Positions 1 to 12,132 of a stretch of DNA of 64,000 nt are shown here, piece after piece. The notes under the pieces were generated by a model that did not search any database, was not told the DNA's origin, and saw only the letters and a list, made by a program, of their open reading frames with translations. Positions within the stretch are counted from its first letter, which is position 1. Every line of letters starts with the position of its first letter. This stretch comes from Chamaecrista fasciculata (taxonomy: Eukaryota; Streptophyta; Magnoliopsida; Fabales; Fabaceae). The DNA lies in assembly GCA_003254925.1 (NCBI GenBank), contig QANZ01052372.1, forward strand, positions 20,671-84,670, given 5' to 3'. The position numbers and the translations under genes were made by a program.

Positions 1-447
1 TACTTAGCCCTTATGGCTACCCTGCTACGGGCAACGTTAGACTAAGCCAAAGTCTGACAACTGCAACGCCGGAATAATGATGAGCTCAGGTCTAAGACGT
101 CGTGACAAGCGTACAGGAGAGGCAAGCTGATGACTAAACCCATGCAGGACTCTCCGGGTCAGTCCAGCAACTCGTAACCCCTTACGTAATTGCACCATGA
201 CTCTCGTACCAGCATCTAGTGCATGCATCTCTATGCACCGAGGTCATGCTGGTCTTAGTTCATTTCAAGTTCCCACTTGAATGAGCGACCAGGGACAGTT
301 TAGATTAATTATCTCATAATTAATCACGGACTGTTATCATGGTAAACATGCTAATAATATGATAACCATTAATTTATATTCATAAATTAATTAATATGTT
401 CACAACATATCTATAAAATGATTGGCCCTAGGGCACAATCTCCAACA
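1..447 (-). mobile_element. Long Ty1-copia-type LTR, truncated by the window edge
   Basis: The reverse strand starts at 447 with TGTTGGAGATTGTGCC. It is homologous over its length to the starts of the LTRs at 7728-9767 and 53798-54020. The 5' end of this family resembles the cereal BARE/Angela copia LTR type (inference from the start motif, the CCCAACA end and the ~2 kb length). The LTR is inserted into the gag reading frame of an Athila-like element. The bases just outside its end are TCTAG, and the matching target duplication lies outside the window. Whether this is a solo LTR or one end of a full element cannot be seen. Confidence 0.85.
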
Positions 448-690
448 TCTAGCGCCTTGCCTTCGAGTGTGAGATGGAATACTTTCCACATCACATCCTC
501 TATGCTTGGCCCTAGGGGTTTCATGATTCGGCAGTGAAGATACAAGTTATTCAAATGAGTAAAAGGATTCTCACTGGCCAATCCATGGAACTTAGATAAT
601 CCATTGAAAAGTGGTCCTTTGATCGCAAAGTCCGTTTGGAGTTGAGGGAACACGTTTCTCCGAACCTCATTGTTCGTTAGACTGGGATGC
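448..690 (-). pseudogene. Athila-like Ty3-gypsy gag, N-terminal fragment
   Basis: The minus-strand translation carries the block around KGPLFNGLSKFHGLASENPF, followed by MKPLGPSIEDVMWKVFHLTLEGKA. This aligns residue for residue with the gag at 42375-43940 (KGPLFNNLPKFYGLAGENPY and so on). It is the start of the retrotransposon gag (capsid) domain. The frame runs from about 653 and stops at 448, where the long copia LTR was inserted, so the rest of gag lies beyond the window's left end. Upstream codons near 690 are degenerate. It is a broken fragment of a capsid protein that would package element RNA. Confidence 0.85.
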
Positions 691-1197
691 TTCTCTTATA
701 GATCTTCTCGGTCTAGGTTGTCCATTATTTAGACCGTGATTTTGGCAAACTTATTCGCGTTCTTGGTTATCTAACCTACGGTTATTGCCTGAATTTTCCA
801 TATCTAAATTTTTCTTACTTTTTCTAAGGGATCTAAGTGTCTTATCTAAATCCAAATCTAGGGGAACTATAGGTTCTAAAGGTCTCCTAGGCATATACTA
901 GAAAAGAGAATGAAAAAAAAATAATAACTAAACAAAAAATAAAATTAAAATTTAACTAAAATTAAATAAATTAAATAATAAAAGACTTAACCAAAATAGA
1001 CTCAAAATAAGACTAAAAAAAATAAAGACTCAAACAAATTAAATAAATAATAAAAGACTCAACAAAAACAAAAACAAAAACAAGACTAAAATAAAGACTC
1101 AAAAATTAAAATAAAAATTCGACTCAAATAAAATAAAGACTCAAAAAAATAAAAAGACTAAAAAGAAATCACAATTTCTTAGGAACTCAAGAATGAG
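691..1197 (-). other. Untranslated leader of the Athila-like element
   Basis: This stretch lies between the primer binding site and gag. About 900-1165 is extremely A-rich, with a loosely repeated unit close to AATAAAGACTCAAA. No open frame of note is present. Long A-rich leaders are usual for Athila-group elements. Confidence 0.6.
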
Positions 1198-1216
1198 TTC
1201 CCGGCAACGGCGGCAA
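1198..1216 (-). other. Primer binding site (tRNA-Asp type)
   Basis: The minus strand reads TTGCCGCCGTTGCCGGGAA four bases inside the LTR end. This closely matches the complement of the 3' end of plant tRNA-Asp (TGGCGCCGTTGCCGGGG), the primer used by Athila-type elements. It places the 5' LTR at 1221-2654. Confidence 0.75.
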
Positions 1217-1220
1217 AACT

Positions 1221-2654
1221 TGATGCGACACCCGTCGTAAGGTGTCAGGCAATCAAATTTAATTATACTCGAGCCTTGCAAGTATAACTATATTTATTAA
1301 AATATAGTATAGATGATAACCCAAGGTCGGATCTCTCGCGGAACTCAATGTGATGAGGCTAAGAGAATTGTGACGAAGGTTGAACTTCTTTCTTTGAGGG
1401 TTGTCACGATTAAATAAGATCTTTAGAGTCAAAGAACAATAATAACAATAATAATAATAATACTTGAGAGAAAACCCTATAGATGGACTATCATCGTTCG
1501 TTCATCATAGAGAGTCGATAATAACTATGCATTTACTTTTCCAAGTTAGACAATGTATTTAAACTATAAACACAATCAATCAAACAATGGAGAGAATACA
1601 AGATTAGGATAGGTAACTCATCCAAAACTGGGTTTATGAGCTATTTGCCAAAGCTCTTTGGGGCAATCTATATTATTGCCACATCGGAACAATAAACAAA
1701 CATATAGATCAATAATAATCCTAATTATGCACATAAGATATGTAAACCACTCTTTAGCAAACCCTAAAGAGATACTTCATTAATCGTGAGAGAGACAAAC
1801 TCTGGGAATGTCAAGGTCTCATTACTTTAACAAAATATGATCTACGACTTATATATAAACAACTTCAACAATTACCTATGAAAGAGTTGATCATACCTCA
1901 TAAATGCAACATCAATATCCGGATTCTACAACGAAACATGGTGAACTCAAATCACATCCTTAAGGCAGAAAACTATTCTAAACTAAAGAGAGAATTGGAG
2001 TAGTATTCTGATTTCGATTCCAGTGCTATGAGCGTGGAATGACGACCTCTATTTATAGTGTTGAGTAGTGTGCTTGGTCCGCAAGTCAAGGGAAGAAAAT
2101 CGACTCTCGGTCGTTGCTTGCTTCGGAGGCCTAATACGAAGGCGCAGTGAAATATTTGCAATATTTCAATTATATCTTCATATCTTGAATCGTAGTCGTG
2201 CAAAACATACTCTCTTGCTTCAGATTACTCTGCGCCGCGAGATTTCCCTTTTGGGTCGTTGGCTCAAAGTGACGGCGCAACAACAAACTGTGTTGAAGCT
2301 TACTTGCTGACGTCATATTCCTAACAGATACGTGCACCGCGGGATTCACATATGTTGGGCTGGCGGCGCACATGGTGGCGCAAGGATATCTTGTGCTCGA
2401 CGTGATCTTCTAGAATATTCTGATATTTCCCTCTTGGTTTGGCCCTGTTTGGATATCTGAAACACTGAATAAACCATTAATTAGCACCTATTTATAAAGT
2501 ACAATAAATAAACGCTAATTAATTCTTTTTATCCACTTTATTCCACCATACCTTAGTGTTTCCCTTAGCATATTAATTGATCTAATTATAATATATTATT
2601 GTTATAAACACACTAAAAGAAGGCCAAATAACTTGTTCACTTTTGGGCTGATCA
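1221..2654 (-). mobile_element. 5' LTR of an Athila-like gypsy element
   Basis: The + strand starts TGATGCGACACC next to the primer binding site and ends GGGCTGATCA, so the element-sense LTR starts TGATCAGCCC and ends CA. The pattern parallels the LTR at 44356-45834 (TGATCG...CGATCA), and both share the phrase GGTCGRATCTCTC near one end. It contains several GGCGC-type patches between about 2220 and 2400, like the other Athila LTR here. The 1434-bp length fits the group. The partner LTR is outside the window, so the target duplication cannot be tested. Confidence 0.7.
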
Positions 2655-4471
2655 ATGAGTAATCTAAATAGAAAGAGGATAATTATAAACACTCATTTTT
2701 TTATAATCAAACATAGAAGAGGGATCACAAATTAAACTTATGATTTTTTTTTTTAAAAAAATTACTATAAAAATATAAGAGATCTTACCCAATTTTTTCT
2801 TTACTAAAACCAAATATCCCATTTATGTGGCAATTGTTATAAAAAAAATTATGGTTGATGTCCTTACTACTCCCAAAACCCCCAATTGAATATTATATGT
2901 AACCCCTAATTAATTAGAACTAAAGACCATGTTTAATTCTTGGTTAAAGATTACCCTTACAAGTCCTATAAATAGATTATGTACACATGTAATGATTATA
3001 TTTTCTCCTCACCTTATCTCTTCTTATTATTATTATTATTATACTTCTTCAATTGAATGTAAGAATTTATATATATAACGTAAGAGATTTTATATAGTTT
3101 ATATATAATGTAAGAATTTATACTTCTTCTTGATTTACAATATTCGTTTTCAAGACTTATTCATCATATATTTTATATATAGTTTATTATCATACACATT
3201 TAAAGTTAAAAAGTTTCATATAGCCTGAAGCCATATCACCATTTGATTAGATTATCATCATTTGGTAGATTTATAAAATAAAAATTGTGGCTATAGAAAG
3301 TATCATGACATGTACAATAGCCCTGAAAGTTCTGAGTAAATATATATTGATAAATTATTAATAAAAATTTTACAACTATTAAAGATAGTTTAGATGGCCT
3401 GAAGCCATATTATTTGCACCGAATAAAGTGCATGGAATGATGGTTTCACATATTGGTAATTTGTCTAAAGCAATAATTTGTCTAATAATAGCCTTGAAGG
3501 CTAATAGTTCATATATGCGTTGATTATTATATCATTTCATTTGAGAGATTGTTTATTATTGGTCCCAAAGGCTAATTGATTCTTTTGAAGAATTATAAGT
3601 GGTAATTATATTGCTATTGAAATAGTGAGAATGTTGATTAATAGCCTTGAAGACTAATGTTAATATATGTATTTTATTTGAGACATATATGTATTCTCAT
3701 ATTAATATGCGATGTAAATCAAAATTGTGATGTGAATTGATCTGAAAAATTTTTGACATCACATATCTCCAGTAGAGATTATAATGAATATGATAAGTTG
3801 CTAAAATGAATGACTTTTTTTTTCCTTCTCTCATGTGTAATGTCTCTTTCATAACCCTTAAATACAAGGTGTAACACTTTCCTTTATTAGTGTACATAAA
3901 GGCCGATTTCTTTTTATCCACTAGCGTACTTAAAGTCCTATTTCTTTTTTCTCCATTAGTGTACATAAAGGCCTATAATTAACTTACCACCTTCATAATG
4001 TAATTAGTAGGCTATAAGTTACATCATTAAATCCTATATAAAGAGAGCTCATTTGTATACAAAGCTAGTAGACAACTGAGATGAGAATGAATAAGATGAT
4101 GAGAGGATGAATTCTTGAAGAACTATATCATAAGAATGTGGGGTAATTTCTGAAGACCTAAACACTTGATTAACTTATTTACGTTTTTTAGTTTATTTTA
4201 TTCCTTTATATATTTGACTATTCATATATTGAAATATTAATTATTAGCCAGGAAGGTTAATATCGATATATTTTATGAAATATGTACGAATCTACATTGT
4301 GTTTATATTGACATACGTGATATTTATGATAAAATTAGTGATATAGTATTTTTTAAGAAGTGATAATGATAATATGTCAACAGTTAATTTAAATTTATCT
4401 TGAAATCATGAAGTTTAAAAGTATTGATTATATAATTAATAAGGTATTTTGTTTGATGTAAATATATTTTT
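2655..4471. other. Non-coding AT-rich region with short palindromic motifs and two TATA-like boxes
   Basis: No credible coding frame is present. TATA-like sequences lie near 2968 (CCTATAAATAGA) and 4035 (CCTATATAAAGAGAGC), each followed by pyrimidine-rich or A-rich leader-like sequence, so parts may be LTR-derived. A short motif close to AGCCTTGAAGGCTAAT recurs at 3222, 3396, 3488, 3640 and 4244. An imperfect repeat with TAGTGTACATAAAGGCC occurs at about 3892 and 3957. I cannot assign the element. Confidence 0.4.
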
Positions 4472-4905
4472 GGGTAAATTACACTTTGGTACCTATGGTT
4501 TGGTCATATTTCACTTTGATACCCTGTGGTTTAAAAAGTGACACTATGGTAACCTGTGGTATTCTCTGTTAAAACTTTGTCACCCTTTAATTTAAAGCTA
4601 CTTTGTAATTTTAACCATAACAATTTTTGCAAAAATTACATATTGACCCCCAATATTTTTATAAAATTACAAATAGGTCCCTGGATACATATTATCTAGG
4701 GACTAAAATGAAAATTATAAAAAAAAAAGTGGGGTCAAAATGTAATTTATGAAAAATTTGTTATCGTTAAAATTACAAAATAGCTCCAAAGGGTACCAAA
4801 GTGTTAACGAAAAATACCACATAGTACCAAAATGTCACTTTTTAAACCACAGGATACCCAAGTGAAATATGACCAAACCACAGGGTACCAAAGTATAATT
4901 TACCC
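4472..4905. mobile_element. Foldback MITE, Mutator type, with 9-bp target duplication
   Basis: The element starts GGGTAAATTACACTTTGGTA and ends with the near-complement (TACCAAAGTATAATTTACCC). The two arms remain complementary for about 200 bp, so the whole 434 bp can fold into a hairpin. It is flanked on both sides by the same 9 bases, TATATTTTT (4463-4471 and 4906-4914). Nine-base duplications with long inverted repeats are characteristic of Mutator-like elements. It has no coding capacity, so it would need a transposase from elsewhere. Confidence 0.9.
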
Positions 4906-4914
4906 TATATTTTT

Positions 4915-6189
4915 TTAGTACAATATTATTTTGTATATAGAAAGTATTGATTATATAATTTAAATTATGTAATAAATTTATCATAGTAAAGAATAATTCT
5001 CTATAAATTAAAAGGTCAAAGTGCATTTTGACAACAGCTTTTGCCTCAGCCACAGTTTTCGAAAAAAAAAACTAGGCGGTTTTGAAAACCAAAAATCATA
5101 TTTCGGTCTTAAGCCGCGCGTGGCAACGCGTGACGATGGGGGACCACAGACCGTAAGACGGATGACGGTACCCCTCTTCATCGGAGCTGCAAAGGTCGAC
5201 TTGAAGCCGGATTGTAAGACGAACGACAGGTATTGGGATTCTCTTAGGCGGCGTGGGTTTAGTGACTCTTCCGCATAGGTTGTTTCTTCATCGCCGTACT
5301 GTTAAGACAAACGACAAAGGTGATATCGATGGTATACAGCAACGAATCGGTATACAATAGCAAATCGGCGTGATTTTAGGCTTTTCTTCTTCGGCAATGA
5401 AAGACAGTTAGTGAGTGACTGAACTCATTTTTTTCTAGTAAGGGTTTCTAGGTGCTCAAATGCGGCGGCGAAAAGGGTCGTCGGTGGTCGGACGTTAAAA
5501 CGAACAACGTCGTTTAGTGGTTTAGTAAATGTTAGTTCTTCATAAATCTACTGCCAGGTTACATTTTGTATCTCATATTCCTCTTATAACTTGGTGGGTC
5601 TATGGCTGGCATTCGATAATAGGGACCTCAATGCATCTTTGGTTTTGAAGAAGATAGAGTTCAATTCTGATTTTGTACAAGGGTTATAGTTATGGTGCCT
5701 TGGTTTATTTGTTTTGGTAGAGTGTATGTTTGGATTTTTTAAGAGAGATTGTATCTTTACTTGTCTTATGGGAGTTGTTGTCTTCATCTTTACTTGATGT
5801 GGTTTGGGGGCTCTCATATTAGACTTAGACTCGTGCTCTTGTTCTTAATGAGTCTATGAGGTGGTTCCTTGTTCTGTTTTTTTGCAACGTAACTATGCTT
5901 TTTCACTGGCTCACATCTTCATTTGGGATTGTGAACTCACGTTTGATGCTTTGTTTTCCTCCTTGTTTTGGTGGGGCACTTGTTTTATATGGATAGATAA
6001 TAACATCTTCGGATTCTTCTGTGATTATTTCATCAATGCCTTGTCTGCGTTGGACTGTGTAGTTAGTTTCTTCTGGTGGCTGCATCATCTTTCAAGAAAT
6101 GTTTATGGTGGATTTGGATTTTTTCAGTGTTGATGAACTCAACCTTCTATCATGTGATGCAGTGATGTGTCTCTTGCAGAAGAACTATG
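4915..6189 (+). other. Probable 5' region of LINE-A; no intact gene
   Basis: Sequence from about 5100 to 5560 is richer in G+C than its surroundings. From 5560 to 6130 it becomes T/G-rich, with a hydrophobic frame (5861-6133) rich in Phe, Trp and Leu. The region upstream of ORF1 in LINE-B (59208-59651) has the same T-rich, hydrophobic character, so this is probably the LINE 5' region. The expected ORF1 (DUF4283 and zinc knuckle) is not recognisable here. It is either deleted or too decayed to see. Confidence 0.35.
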
Positions 6190-7727
6190 ATTCCTTTGAT
6201 GGGAGGAGGGGGTGGTCCCGAATCGGCCTCCCAAGGTGCCTTGAGGTTCCTATCTAGGAATTGTCGGGGCATCCGGGCCACCATGACAAGTAGACGATTT
6301 CACCGTTTAGTCAGAGACTAGAGGCCGGAGCTTGTTTTTTGGCTGAAACTCTTTGCCCGAATTATCTTACTACTAGGATTTTTAATTCTATTGGGTTATA
6401 TAATATTTTTGGGGTTGATCCCCAGAGTAGGAAATGTGGTCTTGTTTTGGCTTGGTCTTAGAACTTGAACTGGAATGTTTTAGACTCGAGCCCAAATTGG
6501 ATCCACATATCTTTTTTAATGAAAATGGTGTTCTTTCGTACATGAACTTTGTCTTTGGATTCCCTAGAACTGAACTCCATTATGTGTTGTGAGAATATCT
6601 CAAAAACGTGGCATCTACCATATCTGGTCCTTGGATGATAATAGGTGACTTTAACCAAATAAAAAATGCCTAAGAAAAAAAACAGCAAGAACATGGATAC
6701 AAGAGGGGAGCTGACGTTCCTAGATTTAATCAATGATCTGGGTCTTATTGATTTCGTCCCAGCAGGACTATGGTTCACTTGGTGTAATAATAGAGATGGG
6801 GAAGATAGAGTGGTGGAAAGGCTTGACTGTGTTCTCTTTAGGTCGGCTTCGTTAGATCTCTACCCTCACATGTTTGTTGAAGCTCTCAATATCTCCTCCT
6901 CTGATCATGCACCTATTTTGTAACAACTGACACGTGTATTCCTATTCGTGGGAAGCCTTTCAGGTTGTAGTCTATGTGGATGCATGAAGGGGCTTGTGAT
7001 CTTATAGTTACTAATGCTTGGAATTTTTGTTTTTTCACTCTAGCTTATTGGCGGTGACGACAAAGCTTGGTTGAATTAAATTTGAGCTTCAAATATGGAA
7101 CAAGACAATTTTTGGGCATGTTCAGAATTTGCTCCTCTTGAAAGACCCTGCTCTGTCACTTGTTGTCTTGAACGAAAAAGAAATTGATATTAGAGTGGAA
7201 CTAGAAAGATGGTATGAGAGGGAAGAAATTTTCTAGGCTCAGAAATCAAGACAGATGTGACTGCTTCAGGGGGACAAAAATACAGCGTACTTCCACAACG
7301 TTGTAAGGAAGAGGCGGACACATAATAGAATTCACTGAATACGAGGTCCCGATGGCATGTGGATTGTGGAGTATGAATCTCTTGAACGTGAAGCGGGCCG
7401 CTACTTTGAAGTTATTTTCTCCTATAGTGACATTGTTCTTGACAGGAATGTGGAGGGTTGGCTACAGGGTATTTCAATTCCCATTATTTCTTAGGTTTCG
7501 ACATAGGACCTTATTAATCAAGTTACACTGGATGATGTAAAAGTTGCAGTGTTCCAACTAAAGCCGTATAAGGCCCCGGGTCTTGACGGGGTACTGGCAG
7601 TCGTGTTCCAAAGGTATTGGCAGCTAATGCAGACTGATATTCTCAATTTGGTCAGAGACTTCTTCACAAGAAACTGTGACCTCAGAGATATAAATTCCAC
7701 TTTTACTGCTTTCATTCCAAAGGTTCA

Positions 7728-9767
7728 TGTTGGAGATTGTGCCCTAGGGCCAATCATTTCTTTGTGTTAAATATATTATGAACATATTATTAATTTATGG
7801 AAGATAAATTAATGTGTTGTCATATTATTAGCATGTTTACTATGATGACATCCATGATTAATTATGAGATAATTAATCTAAACTTGTCCCTGGTCGATTA
7901 TTTTTGTGGGAACAAAAATGAACTAAGACCAGCATGACCTCGGTGCATGAGATGCACGCACTAGATGCTGGGACGAGAGTCATGGTGCAATTACGTAAGG
8001 TGGTTACGAATTGCTGGACTGACCCGGAGAGTCCTGCATGGGTTTAGTCATCAGCTAGTCTCTCCTAGTACGCCTGTAGCGATGCCTTTGTCCTGAGGTC
8101 AATGGCTATTCCGGCGTTGCAGTTGTCAGACTTTGGCTTAGTCTAACGCTACCCGTAACAGGGTAATTATACGGGCTGAGTACGGGACTGGTTGATTGCA
8201 TTGCTGTGGAATATGGATTGGCCAAAATGGGATTTTGTCCCTCATTAGATGAGAGATATCTAACTGGCGCCCTCGATGAGTCTGTCCAGGAAAAGGAGTG
8301 GCCACTCAAGAATTGGGACTTACTCAGGGAATCGAGAAAGTTGAGGTTTGGATTATGGATGACATACCTGTGCCTAGTCCATGACTAAGATATCGTAGGA
8401 CAATCGGATCTCTGACACGGAGGTACTGAGGTTAAGTCGTTTTTGGTTACAAACGATAACTCACGTATTTTGGGTAGTTGTGATGGCTTGCTAGCTAGAG
8501 TCCGCTCACGACTTGTAGGTCATGGGGATGCCCTACTGCCAACTTCACCTGGGGTCTGCTGGGTCACACACGAGCAGGAACTGATCACCATTTGAATGGG
8601 ACACGAATTAGGGTTAATTTGAGGGTCACGCGAGTGACACGATTTAAGACACAGAGGAAATGTCTGGGACATTATGTCTTGTCTTAATTGATCTACAGAT
8701 GACATATTTAGATTTGTGGGACAAATTTAAATATTAATAATTGTTTATATAATTAATGAGATTAATTATAGACAATTTAAATATTAGGAAAATAATTCAG
8801 ATAATGTTCCTAAGAGTTAGGAGATTATTGAATTATAAAATTCCTAAATATATTAAGAGGGCGGCGCCTCTTGGGGTATTATTTGGATAAATAAAAATGT
8901 TTTATTTAATTCAAATAATATTTGAAATTCAAATGGAGATTTGAATTCAAAAGATTTGGTGAAGATCTTCTCAGAATCTTTGGTGAATCAAAAATAAGGA
9001 AGTTTTTGATTAATTAAATTCCAAGGATAATGAGGGGAGTTAGGCGCCATCTTGGTGGGTCCCTTTGGGAGATTTGATCTCTCAATTTGATTCTCCAAGA
9101 TTGCATTTTGAATTTAAATATAATATTAGGGTAATATTATAATAAATTCAAGGCCTAAAATAATTATATTATCAGAATATCTTTATTTTAGGAATAATTA
9201 TATCACCAAAATCTCTCCCTATTTAAATGGGGCAAGTCGACACTTGCCCACATGTGAGAAACATAAAAACCCTAGTTGATTTTCCTCCTAAGAGTTAGAG
9301 AGAGAAAATAATCCTTTGCACACACCATAGAGAAAATCGACTTTCTCTAAGAGTTAGAGAGAGAATTCGAATTTGCTCTAGAATTAGGGTTTTGAGAGAA
9401 GAATAGGCAAGAAGGAGTTCTTGTGGGGGGATTCTTCTAAGCGCCACCTCTATTACTGATTCAAGAAGAGTTCTTAGAATCAGAGGTCTGTAGATTGGTC
9501 CCAGAATTCTTTTGGAGAAAAGAATTGGAGGCTAGCACCTCGGTGGTCAAAGAAACTGTTCGTGTGGATTACTGGCAGAGGGAGAACTCTGGGAGTGGAC
9601 TCCTTGGAACTCGCCCCGTTCAACAAATCAATTTGAAACTCTGAGGTATAACACTAACCAAAAGTTTTAAATTCTACTAGCGGATCCGTTCGGGAATCAT
9701 AGGACCTAGGCGTTATTTTTAATTTTATTTTTGCTTCCGCTGCCTTAGGCGCCTAGGATTCCCAACA
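7728..9767 (+). mobile_element. Solo long copia-type LTR inside LINE-A
   Basis: It begins TGTTGGAGATTGTGCC and ends GATTCCCAACA, with TGTTGG/CCAACA as inverted ends, over 2040 bp. There are no internal domains, primer site or second LTR, so it is a solo LTR. Flanks are GTTCA on the left and GTTGA on the right, a 5-bp target duplication with one change. A TATA-like CTATTTAAAT lies at 9219-9228, with TTCCGCTGC near the 3' end, as in BARE/Angela-type LTRs (family assignment is inference). Removing it restores the LINE frame from IPKV into DTLETFRDFRP. Confidence 0.88.
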
Positions 9768-9954
9768 GTTGACACGTTGGAAACGTTCAGGGATTTTCGG
9801 CCATTGGTCTCTCTAATGTGATCTACAAGATTATCTCAAAAGTGATGGTGAATCACCTCCAACACCTAATGGAGAAGCTTATCTCCCGCTATCAGAATGC
9901 TTTCATTAAAGCTCGGTTGATCTCGAATAATATCTTCCAGGCTTTTGAAATGAT

Positions 9955-11311
9955 GGGCCTGTTTGGGTGAACATTACTTTTTCATTATCTTTTCATTATC
10001 CCCATTTTCATTACATAACTTCATCTACAGTGCTATATGGGTGTTTGTTTTGCAATTATAAAGTCATTACAAAAATATCATTTCATTACAAACTCATTTC
10101 ATTACATATTTCATATCCAATTACTAACATACCCCTACTCAAATACCTATAATTACCTATACTCTAATACAAATATAAAAAAAATATTTAGCAAAATAGT
10201 AATTTTCAATACCCTCATTTATTACACTTACAACTTTCTCTCTCCACTCATCATTTTTTCTTTTTTCTTCATCTTTTTCTTATTCACCCCCTCTCTCTCT
10301 CACATATATATTTTATAATTATAATATATATTTATATATACATTTCGGCCAAAATAAAATATTTTAACATATATATAATGTGTATATATATTATAATAAT
10401 ATAATGAATTCAATGTGTATATGATTATTTATATTATAATAATATAAATAATCATATTATATTATACTATATATAATTTATAATTTATATTAATTTAAAA
10501 TAAAATAATTCAACTCATGTTATTTACATTTTAGTCCATGATATAAAATATATAATTCAGACGCCAAAAATATACATTTTGGTCTCTCCTCCAGTATATA
10601 TATGGGTATACGAGAGAGGCGGATAGTGGAAGAAGAGTGGATGGTGCGATGTGCTCATGCGTGAAGATCAACGGTCATATTATTACCCGCAAAAAGACAA
10701 ACCGTTTTGATTAATATATAATTTTTGGTCCCACATTTTTTTCGTGGATAACATTTTGGTCCTTCAATTTATTTTTTGGAGGAAAGTTTGCAATATAGAA
10801 ACCCAATCGTTGATGAATGCAATTTTTTACGGGTCAAGAGATATATTTCACTTTCGTAAGGACCGATTCGTTCCATTTATATAAAATCATAGACCAAATG
10901 GTAGGTTTTTAAACATTTTCATGTTATCTACATTTTGGTCCTTTCATTTCATTACATAATACTACTCCAACCTTCATTACAAATATTCACATCTAGCACA
11001 AATTCCGAGACAATTTCATTACCATTTCATTTCATAACCACCACAACCAAAAAGTCAAAATATTATTTTTTTTTATTTCTATCTATTTCCATTATCAATT
11101 ATCAATTCTACCCCTATACAATTTAAAAAAACCCATATATTTATTTCAACCAACCACAATCATTACATACCCTTTTTCATAATTTCACATCCTATTTTTT
11201 TCATTACATCTCAAACTAATCCAAACACCATTTTCATTACATAATTTTCTCATTACCATTTCATTACATAAAATCATCATTTCATTACCTACTTCTAATC
11301 CAAACACACCC
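9955..11311. mobile_element. Non-autonomous TIR element inside LINE-A (GAT target duplication)
   Basis: The ends are GGGCCTGTTTGG and CCAAACACACCC, inverted repeats with two mismatches in 12. GAT precedes and follows it. Excision with one GAT joins the LINE frame exactly (TTT GAA ATG ATG TCA GTT). The GGGCCTGTTTGG end is typical of PIF/Harbinger-type MITEs, which make 3-bp duplications (usually TAA or TTA, so GAT is atypical). The 1357-bp interior has no coding frame. Both ends carry several TTTCATTAC copies on the same strand, so the subterminal repeats are direct, not inverted. Confidence 0.8.
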
Positions 11312-11960
11312 GATGTCAGTTATTCACAAGACGAAGAAAGGAAAGTCGAACTTGGGGGCTTTGAAAGTTGATATGGCTAAAGCCTACAACCATGTTGATT
11401 GGGGGTTCTTGCAAGCGGTTCTTAAACGTATGGAGTTCCGTGAGACTTTCATTAACTGCATTATGAATTTCCTCTCCTCGACTAGCTTTTCTCTGTTGCT
11501 GAATGGCCAGATCTCAGTTGATGTTAATGTTGGTCGAGGTCTCAGGCAAGGTGATCCTTCTCTCCCTATCTTTTCATCCTTTGTATGAATGTGTTTTCTT
11601 GCCTCATGGCAGATGTGGAAAGGCATAACAACTGTCAGGGAATTAAATTCGCTTGGAGTGGACCGTCAATTTCTCATTTATTGTATGCGGATTATTTGAT
11701 CCTCTTTTTCAGAGTTGACGATCATTCCCCTTGTTTTTGAAGAATACGTTGGATGGGTTCTATTAGAAGGTTGGTTTGAGCATTAATGTTAAGAAGTCGA
11801 ACATGGTCTTAAGTCCTAACACTCCTAGGATAGTGAAAGCTGATCTTACACGTTTGTTTGGGGTCAAAGTCACAAACAAGCTAGGCAAAGTCATCTGTTG
11901 TCGCAAGCAGGGAGAGTAACCTTGAATAAGTCTGTTATTCAGTTAGACCCAGTGTATAAA

Positions 11961-12132
11961 TGTTGGGAAATCACAGAGGGAGCGCAGCGGAAGAAATTAA
12001 AAATTTTTGGACTAAAACACAAATAAAACTAAAAGCTAACTCTGTGATTCCTTCCAGGATCCACTAACTATGTTTATACCAGATTAGAAAAGATGTTTAC
12101 CTAGTTTTGATCGGTNGGCACAATCTCCATCA
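11961..12132 (-). mobile_element. Long copia-type LTR, interior lost at a single N
   Basis: The + strand starts TGTTGGGAAATCACAG with GCAGCGGAAG just inside. This is the complement of the 3' end of the long-LTR family. After the N at 12116 it ends GGCACAATCTCCATCA, the complement of that family's 5' start with one change. Perfect ATAAA duplications flank it (11956-11960 and 12133-12137). Removing it rejoins the LINE-A frame (VIQLDPVYK into LSCFQALKRV). Only 171 bases of a roughly 2-kb LTR are present, so most of it was dropped at the N. Confidence 0.82.

Noticed and set aside
3080..4200. Endogenous pararetrovirus promoter
   Set aside because: The TATATAAAG box with leader was suggestive, but no reverse transcriptase, coat or movement-type frame is nearby.
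5021..5278. Possible small gene in the GC-richer stretch
   Set aside because: The frame has no recognisable domain, and its start resembles the PMD tail (NSFCLSH) only by a short, probably chance, match.
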